Below, in pieces: positions 1 to 10,129 of a DNA stretch of 64,000 nucleotides. The stretch covers positions 12,971,372-13,035,371 of the forward strand of contig NC_092797.1 in NCBI RefSeq assembly GCF_918797505.1, in the 5' to 3' direction. The notes under the pieces were generated by a model. That model was not told the DNA's origin and did no database searches. It was given only the letters and a program-made list of their open reading frames with translations. The translations under genes and the position numbers were made by a program. Numbering within the stretch: the first letter of the stretch is position 1; each line of letters starts with the position of its first letter. Source of the DNA: Bemisia tabaci. Taxonomy: Eukaryota; Arthropoda; Insecta; Hemiptera; Aleyrodidae.

Positions 1-422
1 AATATCTTGGAAGAATGAGGGTTCGTTTTTTTATTGTTTGTGTCGTCCAACCCAGAAACTGTATAATTGAGATTTTTGGTAAAAATAGGGGCGCGTCAAT
101 TTGATGCGGGAAAATTCACTAAAACTAAGAAGAAAAGTCACTCACATCAAGCAGAAACCAGCTTCAATTCAGCTATTTTATTTTTAATTCAAAATAAAAT
201 CTTCTCGACAGTATACTCACGAATGTTTCTGCTTAAATCGAGTCACTATTTTCCATAATGAAATTCAAAAATTATGCTAAACGGTATTAAATACTGATGA
301 TCTGTGCGGACTTAGTGAGTTTTTGGACTACCGCTCCCTTTTTGGGCCGTAGTATCTTGATGTATTTTGCAGGGAAAGTTCTGAACCATGCAAGGATGCT
401 TGTTATTCTTAATATGTTGGAG
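1..422. other. AT-rich non-coding stretch, nothing recognised
   Basis: I see no gene, terminal repeat or RNA in this segment. A 63-codon frame at 67-258 is Lys/Ser rich, has no recognisable domain, and is within what chance gives in AT-rich DNA. Confidence 0.5.
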
Positions 423-705
423 CGTCTTCAATTTCGTATGATAATGTGCAAACCTATGTTGTGAAATAGTTTTTTAAAGCGCCGTGGCACGGCGCGGCGT
501 GGCCTGCTGCCATCGCGAGACGCGCATTGGCGCCTACGAACCTAAGGGGATACTTCAAGCATTGCGCAATGCGTGAAGTATCCCCTTAGGTTTGTAGGCG
601 CTAGTGCGTGCTTTGCACCGGCAGCATGCCGTTCCGCTCTGTGTAGGGATCTGATATTGAAACTTGCGGAGTCAGCGTTTTTCAAGTCATAATTTTGAAA
701 TATTT
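423..705. repeat. Hairpin repeat family F, copy 1
   Basis: This 283 bp unit recurs at 4439-4720 with high similarity. Its centre is a long hairpin: GGGGATACTTCAAGCATTGC at 546-565 pairs with its complement after GCAATGCGTGAAG. The pairing continues outward through GGCGCCTAC and the CGCGCA segments. The outer edges are fixed by comparison with copy 2, which sits inside another repeat. No open frame is conserved between the copies. It is probably a non-autonomous foldback element; its superfamily is unknown. Confidence 0.75.
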
Positions 706-1293
706 GCAGATCCCACATAGATTATCCACATTTAAATTGATGAAATAAAAAAAACGCGTATTTAAGGAAAATATAACGTTTTGTAATTATTAGGGTAGCT
801 CCGTGTCAACTTTAAATATTTCCTAAGCACTTTAATTTTTTTATTTTTATTTTGTGCTTTTATTGTGCTGCAGCGTAGAATACGCGTAACCAAATGCTCA
901 AAATTAGACGTATTTGACTCCAACAGATCGATGTACCAATAGGTCAAAACCTAAGATTGCGTACTTCTTGGTTTTTTCCTTTTTTATTCATTTTTGTACA
1001 GTTCCCTTCAACGCAACTACGGCTCATTGAAATTAATATCGGTTCCATTGCTTGGAAAAGGTTTTACAAATATTTGCCACTTTTTAAAAACATCAACTGT
1101 TTTTAAAATGAATTAATATTTTCATTCAGAAAAAAAAGGTATATACGTCGTGCTACGAACTGGACGGAGCTTTGCTACAAGTCGATTGTTGAACTGTTAT
1201 CGAAAAGCCTCCATCGAAAAATCCGTATTTTAGGAATGCTATTTATCGATCCCGTCACGCGGAATCGATTCAAAAATCGACCTGCAGGGGCTT
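706..1293. other. AT-rich non-coding stretch
   Basis: No repeat partner in the window, no domain-bearing frame and no RNA signature were seen. A 61-codon minus-strand frame at 762-947 shows nothing recognisable. Confidence 0.45.
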
Positions 1294-1456
1294 CCAGTGG
1301 CGTGGCGTGAATGATCGATTATCGATATTTCTCCACTTGAAGCTATAGTAAAGAATCGATTATCAAGGTGTTCGCTGCGAACACCTTGATAATCGATCCT
1401 TTTCCATATGTTTAAATGGTAGATCAATCGATATATCGTAAAGCACACCACGGCAC
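1294..1456. repeat. Palindromic MITE family E, copy 1
   Basis: The element starts with CCAGTGGCGTGGCGTG and ends with the degraded complement CACACCACGGCAC. Its centre is the perfect palindrome GGTGTTCGCTGCGAACACC, flanked by TATCGATT-type segments. A second copy at 15949-16111 has the same ends and the same centre. At about 163 bp with no coding capacity, it fits a miniature inverted-repeat element. Confidence 0.8.
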
Positions 1457-1517
1457 AAGAGCTCGGCGAACGCATAAAGGCACCCGCGAGCGATTTCCCC
1501 AAGTGGCTCACCAGTTC

Positions 1518-2218
1518 TGCAGTGCTGAGGGAAAACGCCGTAAGAACATTCCAGAGTTGCCAAATTCCCTTCAATAAAACGTTCATATTTGAGGAAAGAT
1601 ACGAATATTTCTCCTCGAATTTTTCAGGAATTGTAGGTGAGATCTCGAACAAAATTATCCGAAAAATCGGAGAGAAAATATTCATAAGTTTACCAGGAAA
1701 TTGCACTGAAAAAAAAAATCTCTGTGTATTTACTAAGAAAAGGGTGAAGTTACCAAGAATTCAGGGTTCTATTTGATCCCAGTTTTTTCTTGGTAAAATC
1801 ACCATTTATGGAATTGGTAATTTTACCGAGAAATCACCGTAAAATTATTGACTTTCTCGGTAATTTTACTGGACCCCGGTAAAAACGCCAATATTTTTTA
1901 TCGACTGTGGTAGAATTACCGAGATACAATGGCAAAGTTACCGGGAGTCGATTACCAATAAAAGTGGTATTCTTACCTGAGAAAAACAGTAGAAATACCG
2001 GTTTTTAGGTAAGCTTACCTGCAGTCTGTCTTGGTAAAATTACCAATAATTGGTAAAAAAGTGAGATGGTAAAGGTACCAACGGACCTTCGTAAAAACGC
2101 CGAGAATTTTTTTTCAGTGAAATATTCATAAGTCTACCAGGAAATTGGTGTTTTATCAAAGTAAATTTGGCAACGCCTGAAGGTTCATACGGCATTTTTC
2201 CAGATCACGGCAGAGTAG
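1518..2218. mobile_element. TIR element family C, copy 1, split by a B element
   Basis: The left end (GTGCTGAGGGAAAACGCCGT) and the right end (ACGGCATTTTTCCAGATCAC) are the inverted ends shared by the C copies at 7976, 46956 and 56012. Both arms also carry TTGCCAAATT and its complement AATTTGGCAA. Family B at 1704-2119 interrupts the element. The 28 bp of C just before the insertion (1676-1703) reappears just after it (2120-2147) with one mismatch. Without the insertion the element would be about 255 bp. Confidence 0.8.
1704..2119. mobile_element. Element family B, copy 1, with 28 bp target duplication
   Basis: This unit of about 416 bp begins CACTGAAAAAAA and ends TTTTTTCAGTG. It is AT-rich and full of short GGTAATTTTACC-type palindromes. 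It has no coding frame. A second copy lies at 27053-27466, similar over its whole length. It is inserted in a family C element, with a 28 bp duplicated flank (1676-1703 and 2120-2147). Its termini resemble those of family A (CACTGGAAAA), so both may use related machinery; that is an inference. Confidence 0.8.
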
Positions 2219-2324
2219 CTTAGTACTCGGTTCAACGCGAGTGATTTAAGAGAGGCTAAGTGTCCCCGGTGTCGCGGATATCAGAGCCCGCTCCTCCTCA
2301 GCTTGTCTCGTAGTTTTTTTCTCA

Positions 2325-2450
2325 AATGGACGTATTTCTGTCAAAACGAAATTATGTGCATCAAGACATGAGCCCTGAGACCCATAAGAGTATATGCATA
2401 ACAGGTCCCACGTCATAATGCACGTAGTTCCGTTTGGCAGGAATACGTTC
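2325..2450. repeat. Repeat family K, copy 1
   Basis: The segment is framed by TGGACGTATTTCTGTC and its rough complement GGCAGGAATACGTTC. Its interior (around ATGAGCCCTGAGACCCATAA) resembles the repeat at 39501-39615. The end motif TGGACGTATTT is shared with the J element near 35.4 kb. The overlapping short frames are not conserved and are not counted as genes. The flanks on either side (2219-2324 and 2451-2780) show nothing else. Confidence 0.5.
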
Positions 2451-2780
2451 AAATATATATCAAATCGATCTGCAAAGCAGCGATTCGAGACGACGAAGCG
2501 CCCCAGGTGGCTCTCTGCAAAGGAGATCGTGCTCAAAGAAGCATATTCAATTGCCTGCATTTATCCCGTTAAGTATCGGAATCGTCTTTTATCAGGATCT
2601 GATGAAAAAACGGAAGAGAGGAGAAAAACTACTGCTCATCCTCTCGTCACCAATGGTGTCTATTAGCAGGGATTGGACGGATCTCACCAGACATCTTAAT
2701 GCACTTCACGTTGTCTAATTGTTTTCCTAGTTTTATTTTCTTCGAAAAAAAAATAAAAAAAATAAAACTGCTTGAAAAGT

Positions 2781-3034
2781 TGTCGCTTCCCAGACGAAGA
2801 AACATAACTTCATTTCAATGTTGCGAAATTGACTTAGACAATTATTTTTTTTTAATTTGAAGAACCAATGTCCATCCAAAATTTGACTGATTTTTGCCTG
2901 TGGCCAGAAGAAAAAAACAAGTGATTTTTTGCGGAAAGATTTTCCAAAGTCACACTGTGAAAATTAAAATCTTCAGCAGAAAATTTTGCAATGTTGATAC
3001 GTAGTTATACGTTGCATCGTCGGGAGAACGACGA
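2781..3034. repeat. TIR element family D, copy 1
   Basis: The left end carries AGACGAAGAAACATAACTTC followed by AATGTTGCGAAATT. The right end holds the matching complement, including TTTTGCAATGTTG, GTTAT and CGGGAGAACGACGA. The same end pair delimits copies at 16147-16403, 40191-40444 and 50160-50399. An internal CTGATTTTT block is also shared. The length of about 250 bp and lack of coding frames fit a non-autonomous DNA transposon. Confidence 0.7.
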
Positions 3035-3041
3035 AGTTACA

Positions 3042-3262
3042 GAATTTTAGGTGAAAACCGCTGAAAGTAAAGGAATTTTCAAGCTCAAAGGGAGAATTTG
3101 CGGGTGTCTGAAATGTTGAGAATTTTATATTCAAGAAGAAATGACGAATTTCAGGAATTAGAAGTTAAAATCCCTAAAAGTCAAGGCATTGTTCAGCTCA
3201 AAAGGAGAATCTGCAAGTGTTTGAAATGTTGAGAATTTTATGGTAAGAAGAAACTACCGAGT
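3042..3262. repeat. Two-unit tandem duplication, period about 113 bp
   Basis: The block containing GCTCAAAGGGAGAATTTGCG at 3083 recurs at 3196 as GCTCAAAAGGAGAATCTGCA. Both are followed by TGTTGAGAATTTTAT and a run of AAGAAGAAA. Two diverged units are visible. Nothing further is seen between 3263 and 3543. Confidence 0.65.
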
Positions 3263-3543
3263 TAACTGAGCATGCTAACATTCGGTTTCCAATGTTAACA
3301 ATGATTAGAGGAAATATGACCAAAATATCTAATCTGCTAAAATATATTTGTTTTAAAAGGAAATGCCGCGTAATGACAGCACAAAGCGGCAAATTTTCTC
3401 ACATTTGAAGCAATTTTTCTTCAATTTCCCATCTCAAAATAATCATGAAAAACAATGAGAAGGCAGCGTATTAAGCTCTCTCAGATGCAGCAATAACATT
3501 TTTTCGCGCTTATTCTCCATTCCTTGAAAAGTTTGGAAATGTA

Positions 3544-3757
3544 CACTGGAAAAAAAAACACATTGGATCTAGAGTCCAGACTCTTAAAAACATTGACAAG
3601 AAAAAGGACTCTTGATTCAATCAGATTTACTTAAGCTTAATCAAAAATAAATCCGCTCAGATTAAGAGGCTTGGTTCTTGATTCACGCTGAAATCTGACT
3701 GAATCAAGAGTATTTTTTCTTGTCGATGTTTTTGAGAGTCTGGACTCTAGATTCAAT

Positions 3758-3797
<40 letters not shown>

Positions 3798-3803
3798 CTA
3801 GTA
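3544..3803. repeat. Palindromic element family A, copy 1
   Basis: This near-perfect inverted repeat reads CACTGGAAAA..., then GGATCTAGAGTCCAGACTCT, TTGACAAGAAAAAGGACTCT and TGATTCAATCAGATTTA. After a short centre it reads back through the complement. TA sits on both sides (3542-3543 and 3804-3805). The right arm carries a poly-T run of about 38 bases. Open frames on both strands arise only because the palindrome is free of stops; they are not genes. Confidence 0.9.
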
Positions 3804-4302
3804 TACTCATCGTAAAACTAACAAAATCGAAATGAAAAATTAATATTCCGACTCTATTTGAGCCTGAAGAACAATGCTGCACCTCCGTTGAAGATATTCC
3901 AAGTTCCGATCCCCTGGAAAGTGGAAATCCATCGCATCGCACTCTACGTATCCTTCTGTTACAATTGCGGGGCACGAAATTTAATTTCGCCATTTCTTGC
4001 AATCCGCCTTGTCGCACGACCTACTTGTAAGGAGCATTCTAGCGCCGCACCGCGCCTTGCTCCGTGTGACAGCCTGAACACATACCGCAGAGTTCGGGAG
4101 GAAGCGGTTCAGCTCTGGGTAAGAAGCCGTCTCGATTGTTATTCGCTCGTGTTTTTACACTCGCTCTCCGCGCTTATTAGCGTAACGCGCCACGTCTTAG
4201 ACAGCGTGTTGCCACGGTGACGTTGCACCCTTAATCGAGGAAAAATTGAGGACGTAGCAAGGGAAGGGCTGGAAATATTCCTCCGTTCAAATTTTCCACT
4301 CA
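3804..4302. other. Non-coding, moderately GC-rich
   Basis: A 120-codon plus-strand frame at 3858-4220 has no domain I recognise and no matching copy elsewhere in the window. I treat it as chance. Confidence 0.4.
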
Positions 4303-5071
4303 TAATGGAGATGTTGCATGTGTGAGGGATTTGCGATTTGACCAGTGATTTTTATGTAAAAGTTTGCGAGAAACACGATGGTACCTCTGGTTTTCTCTGA
4401 AATCAACTCCCAAGCTCAAAAAAAGCGCTCAAGTTGAGCGCCTTCAATTTCGTATGATACTGTGCAAACCTATGTTGTGAAATAGTTGCTTGAAGCGCCG
4501 CGCCGTGGCGTGCTGCCATCGCGAGACGCGCACTGGCGCCTACAAACCCACGGGGATACTTCAAGCATTGCGCAATGCGTGAAGTATCCCCTTAGGTTTG
4601 TAGGCGCCAGTGCGTGTTTAGCACCGGCAGCACACCGCGCCGGCCGTTCCGCTCTGTGTAGGGATCTAATATTGAAACTCGCAGAGTCAGCGTTTTTCAA
4701 CTCATAATTTTGAAATATTTGGTCAAAATGGAGGGGATATCCCACGCTATCCTGAGAGTCCACCTCTACATCAAGACGAACTCTCCTTGCAAAGATAAGG
4801 AGCAAATACATTGACAGGGCTGCCACTTTATTTGGGGATTCTAAAACTGAAAACACGGCATCACTGCTAGTGTATTTGCTCCCTAACTTGCATGGAGAGT
4901 TCGTCTTGATGTAGAGGTGGACTCTCAGGGTAGCGTGGGATATCCCCTCTATTTTGGCCTCAACTTGAGAGCTTTTTATGAGCTTGAAAGTTGATTTCAG
5001 AGAAAACCAGTGGTCACATCGTGTTTCTTGCGAACTTTTACGTAAGAGTGAACAGTCAAATCGCAATTAAA
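4303..5071. mobile_element. Palindromic element family G, copy 1, interrupted by F
   Basis: The left arm starts AATGGAGATGTTGCATGTGT and runs through CGAGAAACACGATGG and CTCAAGTTGAG. After the nested F unit (4439-4720) it resumes at GGTCAAAATGGAGGGGATAT. The right arm (about 4860-5071) is the complement, ending in GAACAGTCAAATCGCA. The last roughly 20 bp of the right end are missing. Copy 2 at 6778-7285 is uninterrupted and shows the original junction CAAGTTGAGGCCAAAATGG. Confidence 0.8.
4439..4720. repeat. Hairpin repeat family F, copy 2, nested in G
   Basis: This is the same 280 bp unit as 423-705, inserted between the CAAGTTGAG and GGTCAAAATGG halves of a G element. The undisturbed G copy at 6778 defines the insertion point to within a couple of bases. 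No long target duplication is evident. The 198-codon minus-strand frame that crosses the F and G repeats is a by-product of the palindromes, not a gene. Confidence 0.8.
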
Positions 5072-6777
5072 ACATGATGCTTCAACTAACGGAACTGACC
5101 CATTTTTGTGCGTTTTGAAATTTGGCGGCAACACCTGATTCCTATTGCCTTATTTTCGCACCAGTTCTTGTCAGGAGAGCATGCCTACACTGCCGCCCTT
5201 AGCGAAAACCCCCTAACTGCAACAGAAAACCATATTTAAGGGCGAGGTTCTCTATTTACCAAGGCGTCGATGGTGCCGCATGCGGATTCCCGGAATCGAG
5301 ACCTCCGTCTCGACTTCAAAGCGCGGATCAGGATATTACAAGAATGTTTATCAGGGAGGCGTTCATCGCCTCGCTTTTTAATCACCTTCTTTTTAGGAAG
5401 TTCTTTGATTCGGATCCTCGTTTCCCGGCGATACTCCATCGCTCAACTGACAAAAAAGCGTAAGTCTACTTTGAGATGAGCCCGAAGAGCATCGAGTTGC
5501 ATGGGAGATGCGGTTCAATACGATGTGTGTTATGTCTTTTTAGCGATATTTGATAAGTGTCTCTGCATCGCGCCTCTGTGTCGATCGAATTGCCCCCGGC
5601 CAGGTATAACCAACGTGAGCTCAGACGAATCGGTCGATGTGAAAGTAATAAGCCCATTCTCTCATGAGCCTTGAGCTCCATCAGAATACGTGTATTTTAG
5701 GGCTCATCACATACTGAACATGATCGATTTTAGAATTGATCCATTCAGATTCCCGTTTGTAACAGACTTCGATGTTAAATGAAAATGCGTTCGAGAGCTT
5801 CGGATTGTTTTCCGGTACTGAGGGCGGGCTCGAAGTTTGTGAGGTTCTGCGTTTTAACAAAATTGGATGAATGCTTGTTGATCTTTTACTGGCAGTGGTG
5901 TGATTTTATTTCGCGTTTCTATACGTCACAGGTAGGAGTGTCTTTTAGGGAGGGTACAGGGGGTCGCCCTCCCCCACCCTTTACCGCTCACCTGACCGCA
6001 TTTGAAAATTGTTCTTTAGTTAGATGAAAGGTGGATTTTTGGACTGGCAAGGTTTGGACAAGGATTTTAAGAGTTTTAAAATTTGCATTTGAACTCATTC
6101 AATGATCCAAGGGGCCCCCGTTCGCCCGAAAAAAGGATGAAGAGAGGAAGGAAGGAAGTAGAAGAAAAGAATCGGAAGAAGGAGGAAAGAGAGACACTTG
6201 AATTTGGCAATTATTCATGACAATACGACTAAAACTGCAAATGAAATGTTTTTTTAAAATTCCGAAATTTTTCAGGAGGACATTGCCCGGACTCCCATTT
6301 CGCCTAAGATGTGTTCTGTACCCACCAGCTAACTTCTCCCCCCCCCCCCCCCCCCGGTGGATGGGGCTAAGGAATTATCCACCCCTCCCGTTCAAGCTGC
6401 CTGGATCCGCCCGTGCAATGATGAATGTGTCGGTTGCCCCCACGTCGCCCTGTTGCAGCGCATAAAAATACCAAAGCTTCGTAGCGGGTCACATGCCCTG
6501 CGGGTTAGCTTAAACTGGGTTGAATCGCTGACTGGTGTAACTTCCTGTTATCGGAGTGAATCGTCGGATCGGATCGAAGCCGCGTTTTCTGCGGGGCGCG
6601 AATTAATTTTCGCGCTGCCAACTCAACCGTAATAAACGGATTTAGCCGACGACTGTGTTTGACTTCGCAGTCTTCGTCGGATTAGTCCGAGCGTCATTGA
6701 CTTTGCGAGAGTCGCCCGTCTTTGGTCATCTTCCTCACTAAAAATTGTCGCTTCTCTGACGTAAGGGCGTATCTATA
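5072..6777. other. Non-coding stretch with C- and G-rich simple tracts
   Basis: A run of about 16 cytosines lies at 6340-6355 and a purine-rich patch (GAAGGAAGG type) at 6130-6200. Short frames of 60-90 codons occur on both strands and show no domain. I see no terminal repeats or splice-competent exon here. Confidence 0.4.
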
Positions 6778-7285
6778 ACGGAGATGTCGCATGTGTGAAG
6801 AATTTGCGATTTGACTGTTGATTCTTTTGTAAAAGTTCGCGAGAAACACGATAGTGCCACTGGTTTTCTCTGAAATCATCTCCCAAGCTCAAAAAAGCTC
6901 TCAAGTTGAGGCCAAAATGGAGGGAATATCCCACGCTATCCTGAGAGTCCACCTCTACATCAAGACAAACTCTCCATGCAAAGATAGAAAGCAAATACAT
7001 TACCAACAGGGTTGCCGTGTTTTCAGTTTAAGAGTCCCCAAATAAGGTGGCAGCCCTGTCAATGTATTTGCTACCCGTTTTTGCTTGGAGAGTTTGTCTT
7101 GATGTAGACGTGGACTCTCAGGGTAGGGTGGGATATCCCCTCCATTTTGTCCTCAACTTGAGAGCTTTTTTGAGGTTGGGAGTTGATTTCAGAGAGAACC
7201 AGTGGCACCATCGTGTTTCTTGCGAACTTTTACATAAGAATCAACAGTCAAATTTCAAATTCCTCACACATGCAACATCTCCATT
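6778..7285. mobile_element. Palindromic element family G, copy 2, intact
   Basis: This palindrome of about 508 bp begins GGAGATGTCGCATGTGTG and ends CACACATGCAACATCTCC. The arms share CGAGAAACACGATAGTG, CTCAAGTTGAGGCC, GGATATCCC and ACTCTCCATGC (with complements). A short centre contains AAGGTGGCAGCCCTG. The ORFs on each strand (for example 7047-7310) mirror each other because of the palindrome. I see nothing else in 7286-7749 apart from a 79-codon frame without features. Confidence 0.8.
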
Positions 7286-7749
7286 CCACATGAGCTCCAG
7301 AAAGCATTGAGTTGTACGGGAAACAGGGCTCACGTGAAAATTGAGACTCGCCTTTACGTCAGAGGAGCGACAAAATGATTACTGATCAGCGTTTAAACGC
7401 AGGGTGGCATGAAGCGTAAGAAAGAAATGAAAAATTGGTAATTTCAGTGACATGTTTCATGAAATTTTACGAGGCTGTGAAATATCACATATTTTTCAGG
7501 GGCTAGAGTATGCAACCCGCACTTAAACACACAAAAATAGAAGAAAGCCACAGTTTTTGCATTTTGCGAAACATGAATAGGAATCTGTATTTTTCAATAT
7601 CTTTTAAATTTCTGAAATTTTATGAAATATTTCACTTGGAATTTCAAGATTTTATTTCTCATAAAATTTTTGCCACCCTGTTGAAACTTTGCACCCAAGA
7701 CAATATACACCGTGGTAAACAGAAACGCACTACCACCAAGTCTTATTAG

Positions 7750-7975
7750 ACAAGGTGGCAACCCTGTTAATGTATTTGCTCCCACCTTTACAGAGAGTTT
7801 GACTTGACATAGAGGTTGACTCTCAGGGTAGCGTGCGATATCCCCTCCATTACGACCTCAACTTTGAGAGCTTTTTTGAGCTTTGAGGTTTGTTTCAGAG
7901 AAAACCAGTGGCGACATCGTGTTTCTCCCGAAATTGTACGTACAAGTACTTAAAGCGCAAATCTCTCACCTTTGC
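7750..7975. repeat. Half copy of family G
   Basis: This matches only the centre and right arm of G: AAGGTGGCAACCCTG, TTGACTCTCAGGGTAGCGTG, GATATCCCCTCCATT and AGAGAAAACCAGTGGC. It ends directly against a family C element that begins about 7976. It is more diverged than copies 1 and 2. Confidence 0.7.
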
Positions 7976-8232
7976 TGCCGTGCTAAGGGAAAACGCCGTA
8001 TGAGCCACTAGGCGTTGCCAAATTTCCTTCGGCAAATCACGAATTTTTAGGAGAATTTTTGAATTTTTCATCTCTGATTTTTCGGAGGGTTACGTTCGAT
8101 ATTTTATGTAAAAAGTCTGAAAATTTTAAGGAATAATATTCATAACTGTCTTTCAAAATAATTAATTTCAAAGAAGAAATTTGGCATCTCTCGAGTGTCC
8201 ATGCGGCGTTCTTCTTCAGCTTGGTAGTATGC
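7976..8232. mobile_element. TIR element family C, copy 2
   Basis: It opens with CCGTGCTAAGGGAAAACGCC followed by GTTGCCAAATTTCCTTC. It closes with the more diverged complement around GAAATTTGGCATCTC, GCGGCGTTCTTCTTCAGC. The interior is AT-rich and shares ATATTCATA with copy 1. It abuts the half G copy. Confidence 0.65.
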
Positions 8233-9494
8233 ATTGAACTGACACTGTCACTCGAATGCGACGAGAAGTGTGGCAACGCGGTGCGATCCACGTCAAGCGA
8301 AATGCAAGAGTAGATTATTGAGGGCAGTAGAATTGCGTGTTGCTGTCTCTAGCTGATAGGCACTCGCTAATAACTCGGAATCGTCGACCAGGTCAAAACA
8401 GCCCCCGCGTCCCCCTCCCCGCCCGCTTTCGCCGAGCAATAAATCATGAGCCTATTAAACACGCTTTGATTCCGCGTCGTTAAATAAAGCTAAAACACTT
8501 TGGTTTCCCAGTTCGTGATCCCGCCCGCTCAGGCCTCAAACGCCTGGACTCAACTTTGTATATATTGTTGATAAGAATTTTTACGCTGAGATTCTGAACC
8601 GGTTTCGTGGGTATTTTCGGGGTTGGATCTGATATGATTCATCTTGGATTCTGGTGAGGTCGAACTGGCGTGCGATATATAGCATCAAATAAGTAAGAAA
8701 TCTAGGTAGACTTTGAATTTTTGGCAAACAACGGAGGCTGTATTCCAAATAGAATTTGGTGTTTCTACAGGCAATGTTCTAATTACATGACATGGAGTTA
8801 AAAATCATTCAGTGATGTGGGACAAAAAGGAAATGCTCAAGCCTCCAAATTGTTGCAGCTGCAAATTGTGCACCAAGTTGCACCACCTGGGCAAAAGCGT
8901 AAAGATTTGTATTTCTGTCACATCAAAAGTGGCTTAGTTTTTCAAGATGGTTTTGTAAGATTTCAACCGAATTTCTCACGAAAAACTTTTCACGATATCA
9001 ATAAAGCGGCTTAAACACTAATTTTGGTTTATTTTTGAGCTCGCCCACTCGGGAGAGCTCTTTGCGATCGATTTCTTTTAGCATTGGTAGTGTCCGTGGC
9101 GACAAATGGATGGTTCTCGTTGCCGTCGGAGGAACGGCCAAAATCCCATTGATTTCAACGTCTAAAAGTTGAATTTTCGCGGGTTACAGTTTTCCTCCGT
9201 CGAACATTTCCGTTCCCTCATTCAACTGAGGATTAATTGTTCCTCGTTTGCTACACTAGAGAGCAGCACTTTCCGGTGGCCGAGCAGACTTGACTCACGC
9301 CAATACGAATTTGTTTGTGTATGTGATCACCTTAATTATTATATGTATTATATTTTTTCTGTTTTTTTGCATTTCTAATCCTTTCACATTTTCAAAATCT
9401 GAAGTCTTATTTTTTTGCTGTTCCGTTGCGATAAAATTATCAGCTGACTGCTGAGTCTATGCTATCTTATAGGAAAATCTCCCAGTTTCCTCGG
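8233..9494. other. Non-coding stretch, nothing firm
   Basis: It includes a small GC-rich island around 8395-8530 with an AATAAATCATGAG block that might be regulatory. There are two short frames (8817-9014 and 9169-9378) without domains. No repeat partner was found in the window. Confidence 0.35.
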
Positions 9495-9941
9495 TTACAT
9501 AGTGTAATGGAAAATCCTTCTATTCATGCAAATAGAAATTTGGTGAAATTGGTTAAATTGTGATAATTGTGAGAAAATGAAGACAGTATTTTTCTTTATT
9601 TCGCAATTCACGGCCGCCTGGGCCGCATCTCTTTCCGTGTTGAAGTATGTGCATTGGAAAAATGCATGATCAGGGTCATCCATTTTCGCACCACACATGA
9701 CACATCCCGGATCTTCTCTGATCTTATATTTGTGTAGATACGAACCGAAGCAGCCATGTCCTGTCAGGAACTGTGTCAGATAGTAATCAGGGACACCATG
9801 CCCTATGTACATCCACTCATAAAATTTTTTGCTAATAATTGTTCTAGTCCATGTTTCCCTGTCATCTTTTCAATAAATTTCGTTGTACCATTCCTCTAGT
9901 AAATTTTGTCTTATCTCACTCTTATCTACTGTTTTATTCAT
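9495..9941 (-). pseudogene. R1/Jockey-type LINE ORF2, C-terminal fragment, with internal stop
   Basis: The minus strand encodes the C-terminal part of a non-LTR retrotransposon ORF2. Reading from the ATG at 9812, residues 12-20 are LTQFLTGHG. A CCHC zinc-binding box follows, C37-x2-C40-x8-H49-x4-C54, which is the arrangement near the ORF2 C-terminus of R1-like LINEs. The same frame continues upstream of that ATG (KDDRETWTRTIISKKFYEW), then meets TGA at 9870-9872, then reads on through LLEEWYNEIY to about 9941. So the fragment is longer than the single open frame and is inactivated. The reverse transcriptase and endonuclease are absent. It lies antisense to the inferred host gene. Confidence 0.85.
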
Positions 9942-10091
9942 GATTCAGTTTATTTATTGCGGTGTGAAAAATTTGTCATGTTAATAGTTTCACGAAGGCG
10001 AGCTCTCCAACACAGTAGTGTTGGAACCAGCAGCTTGTTTCTGATTTATATTAAAGTGTCTTGAATTTTACCAGTTTTTCTGGCCTGATTT

Positions 10092-10127
10092 TAATATTTT
10101 TGTTTGATTTGTTTTGTTGCAGGTAAG
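10092..10127 (+). promoter_or_regulatory. Recursive splice site 1 (3' splice site fused to 5' splice site)
   Basis: A T/G/A tract dominated by T, from about 10094 to 10118, ends in GCAG and is followed at once by GTAAGT (10123-10128). A plausible branch sequence (CTGATTTTAAT) lies about 30 bases upstream. A 3' splice site joined to a strong 5' splice site with no exon between is the form of the ratcheting sites known from long Drosophila introns. It lies outside every repeat I could define. Function is inferred from sequence only. Confidence 0.6.
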
Positions 10128-10129
10128 TT

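Noticed and set aside
1980..2030. Splice-like GCAGGTAAGC on the minus strand in a B element
   Set aside because: No pyrimidine tract, and the same bases are part of a repeated GGTAAG/CTTACC palindrome.
4470..5066. 198-codon minus-strand frame
   Set aside because: It crosses the F and G palindromes and is explained by them; not a gene.
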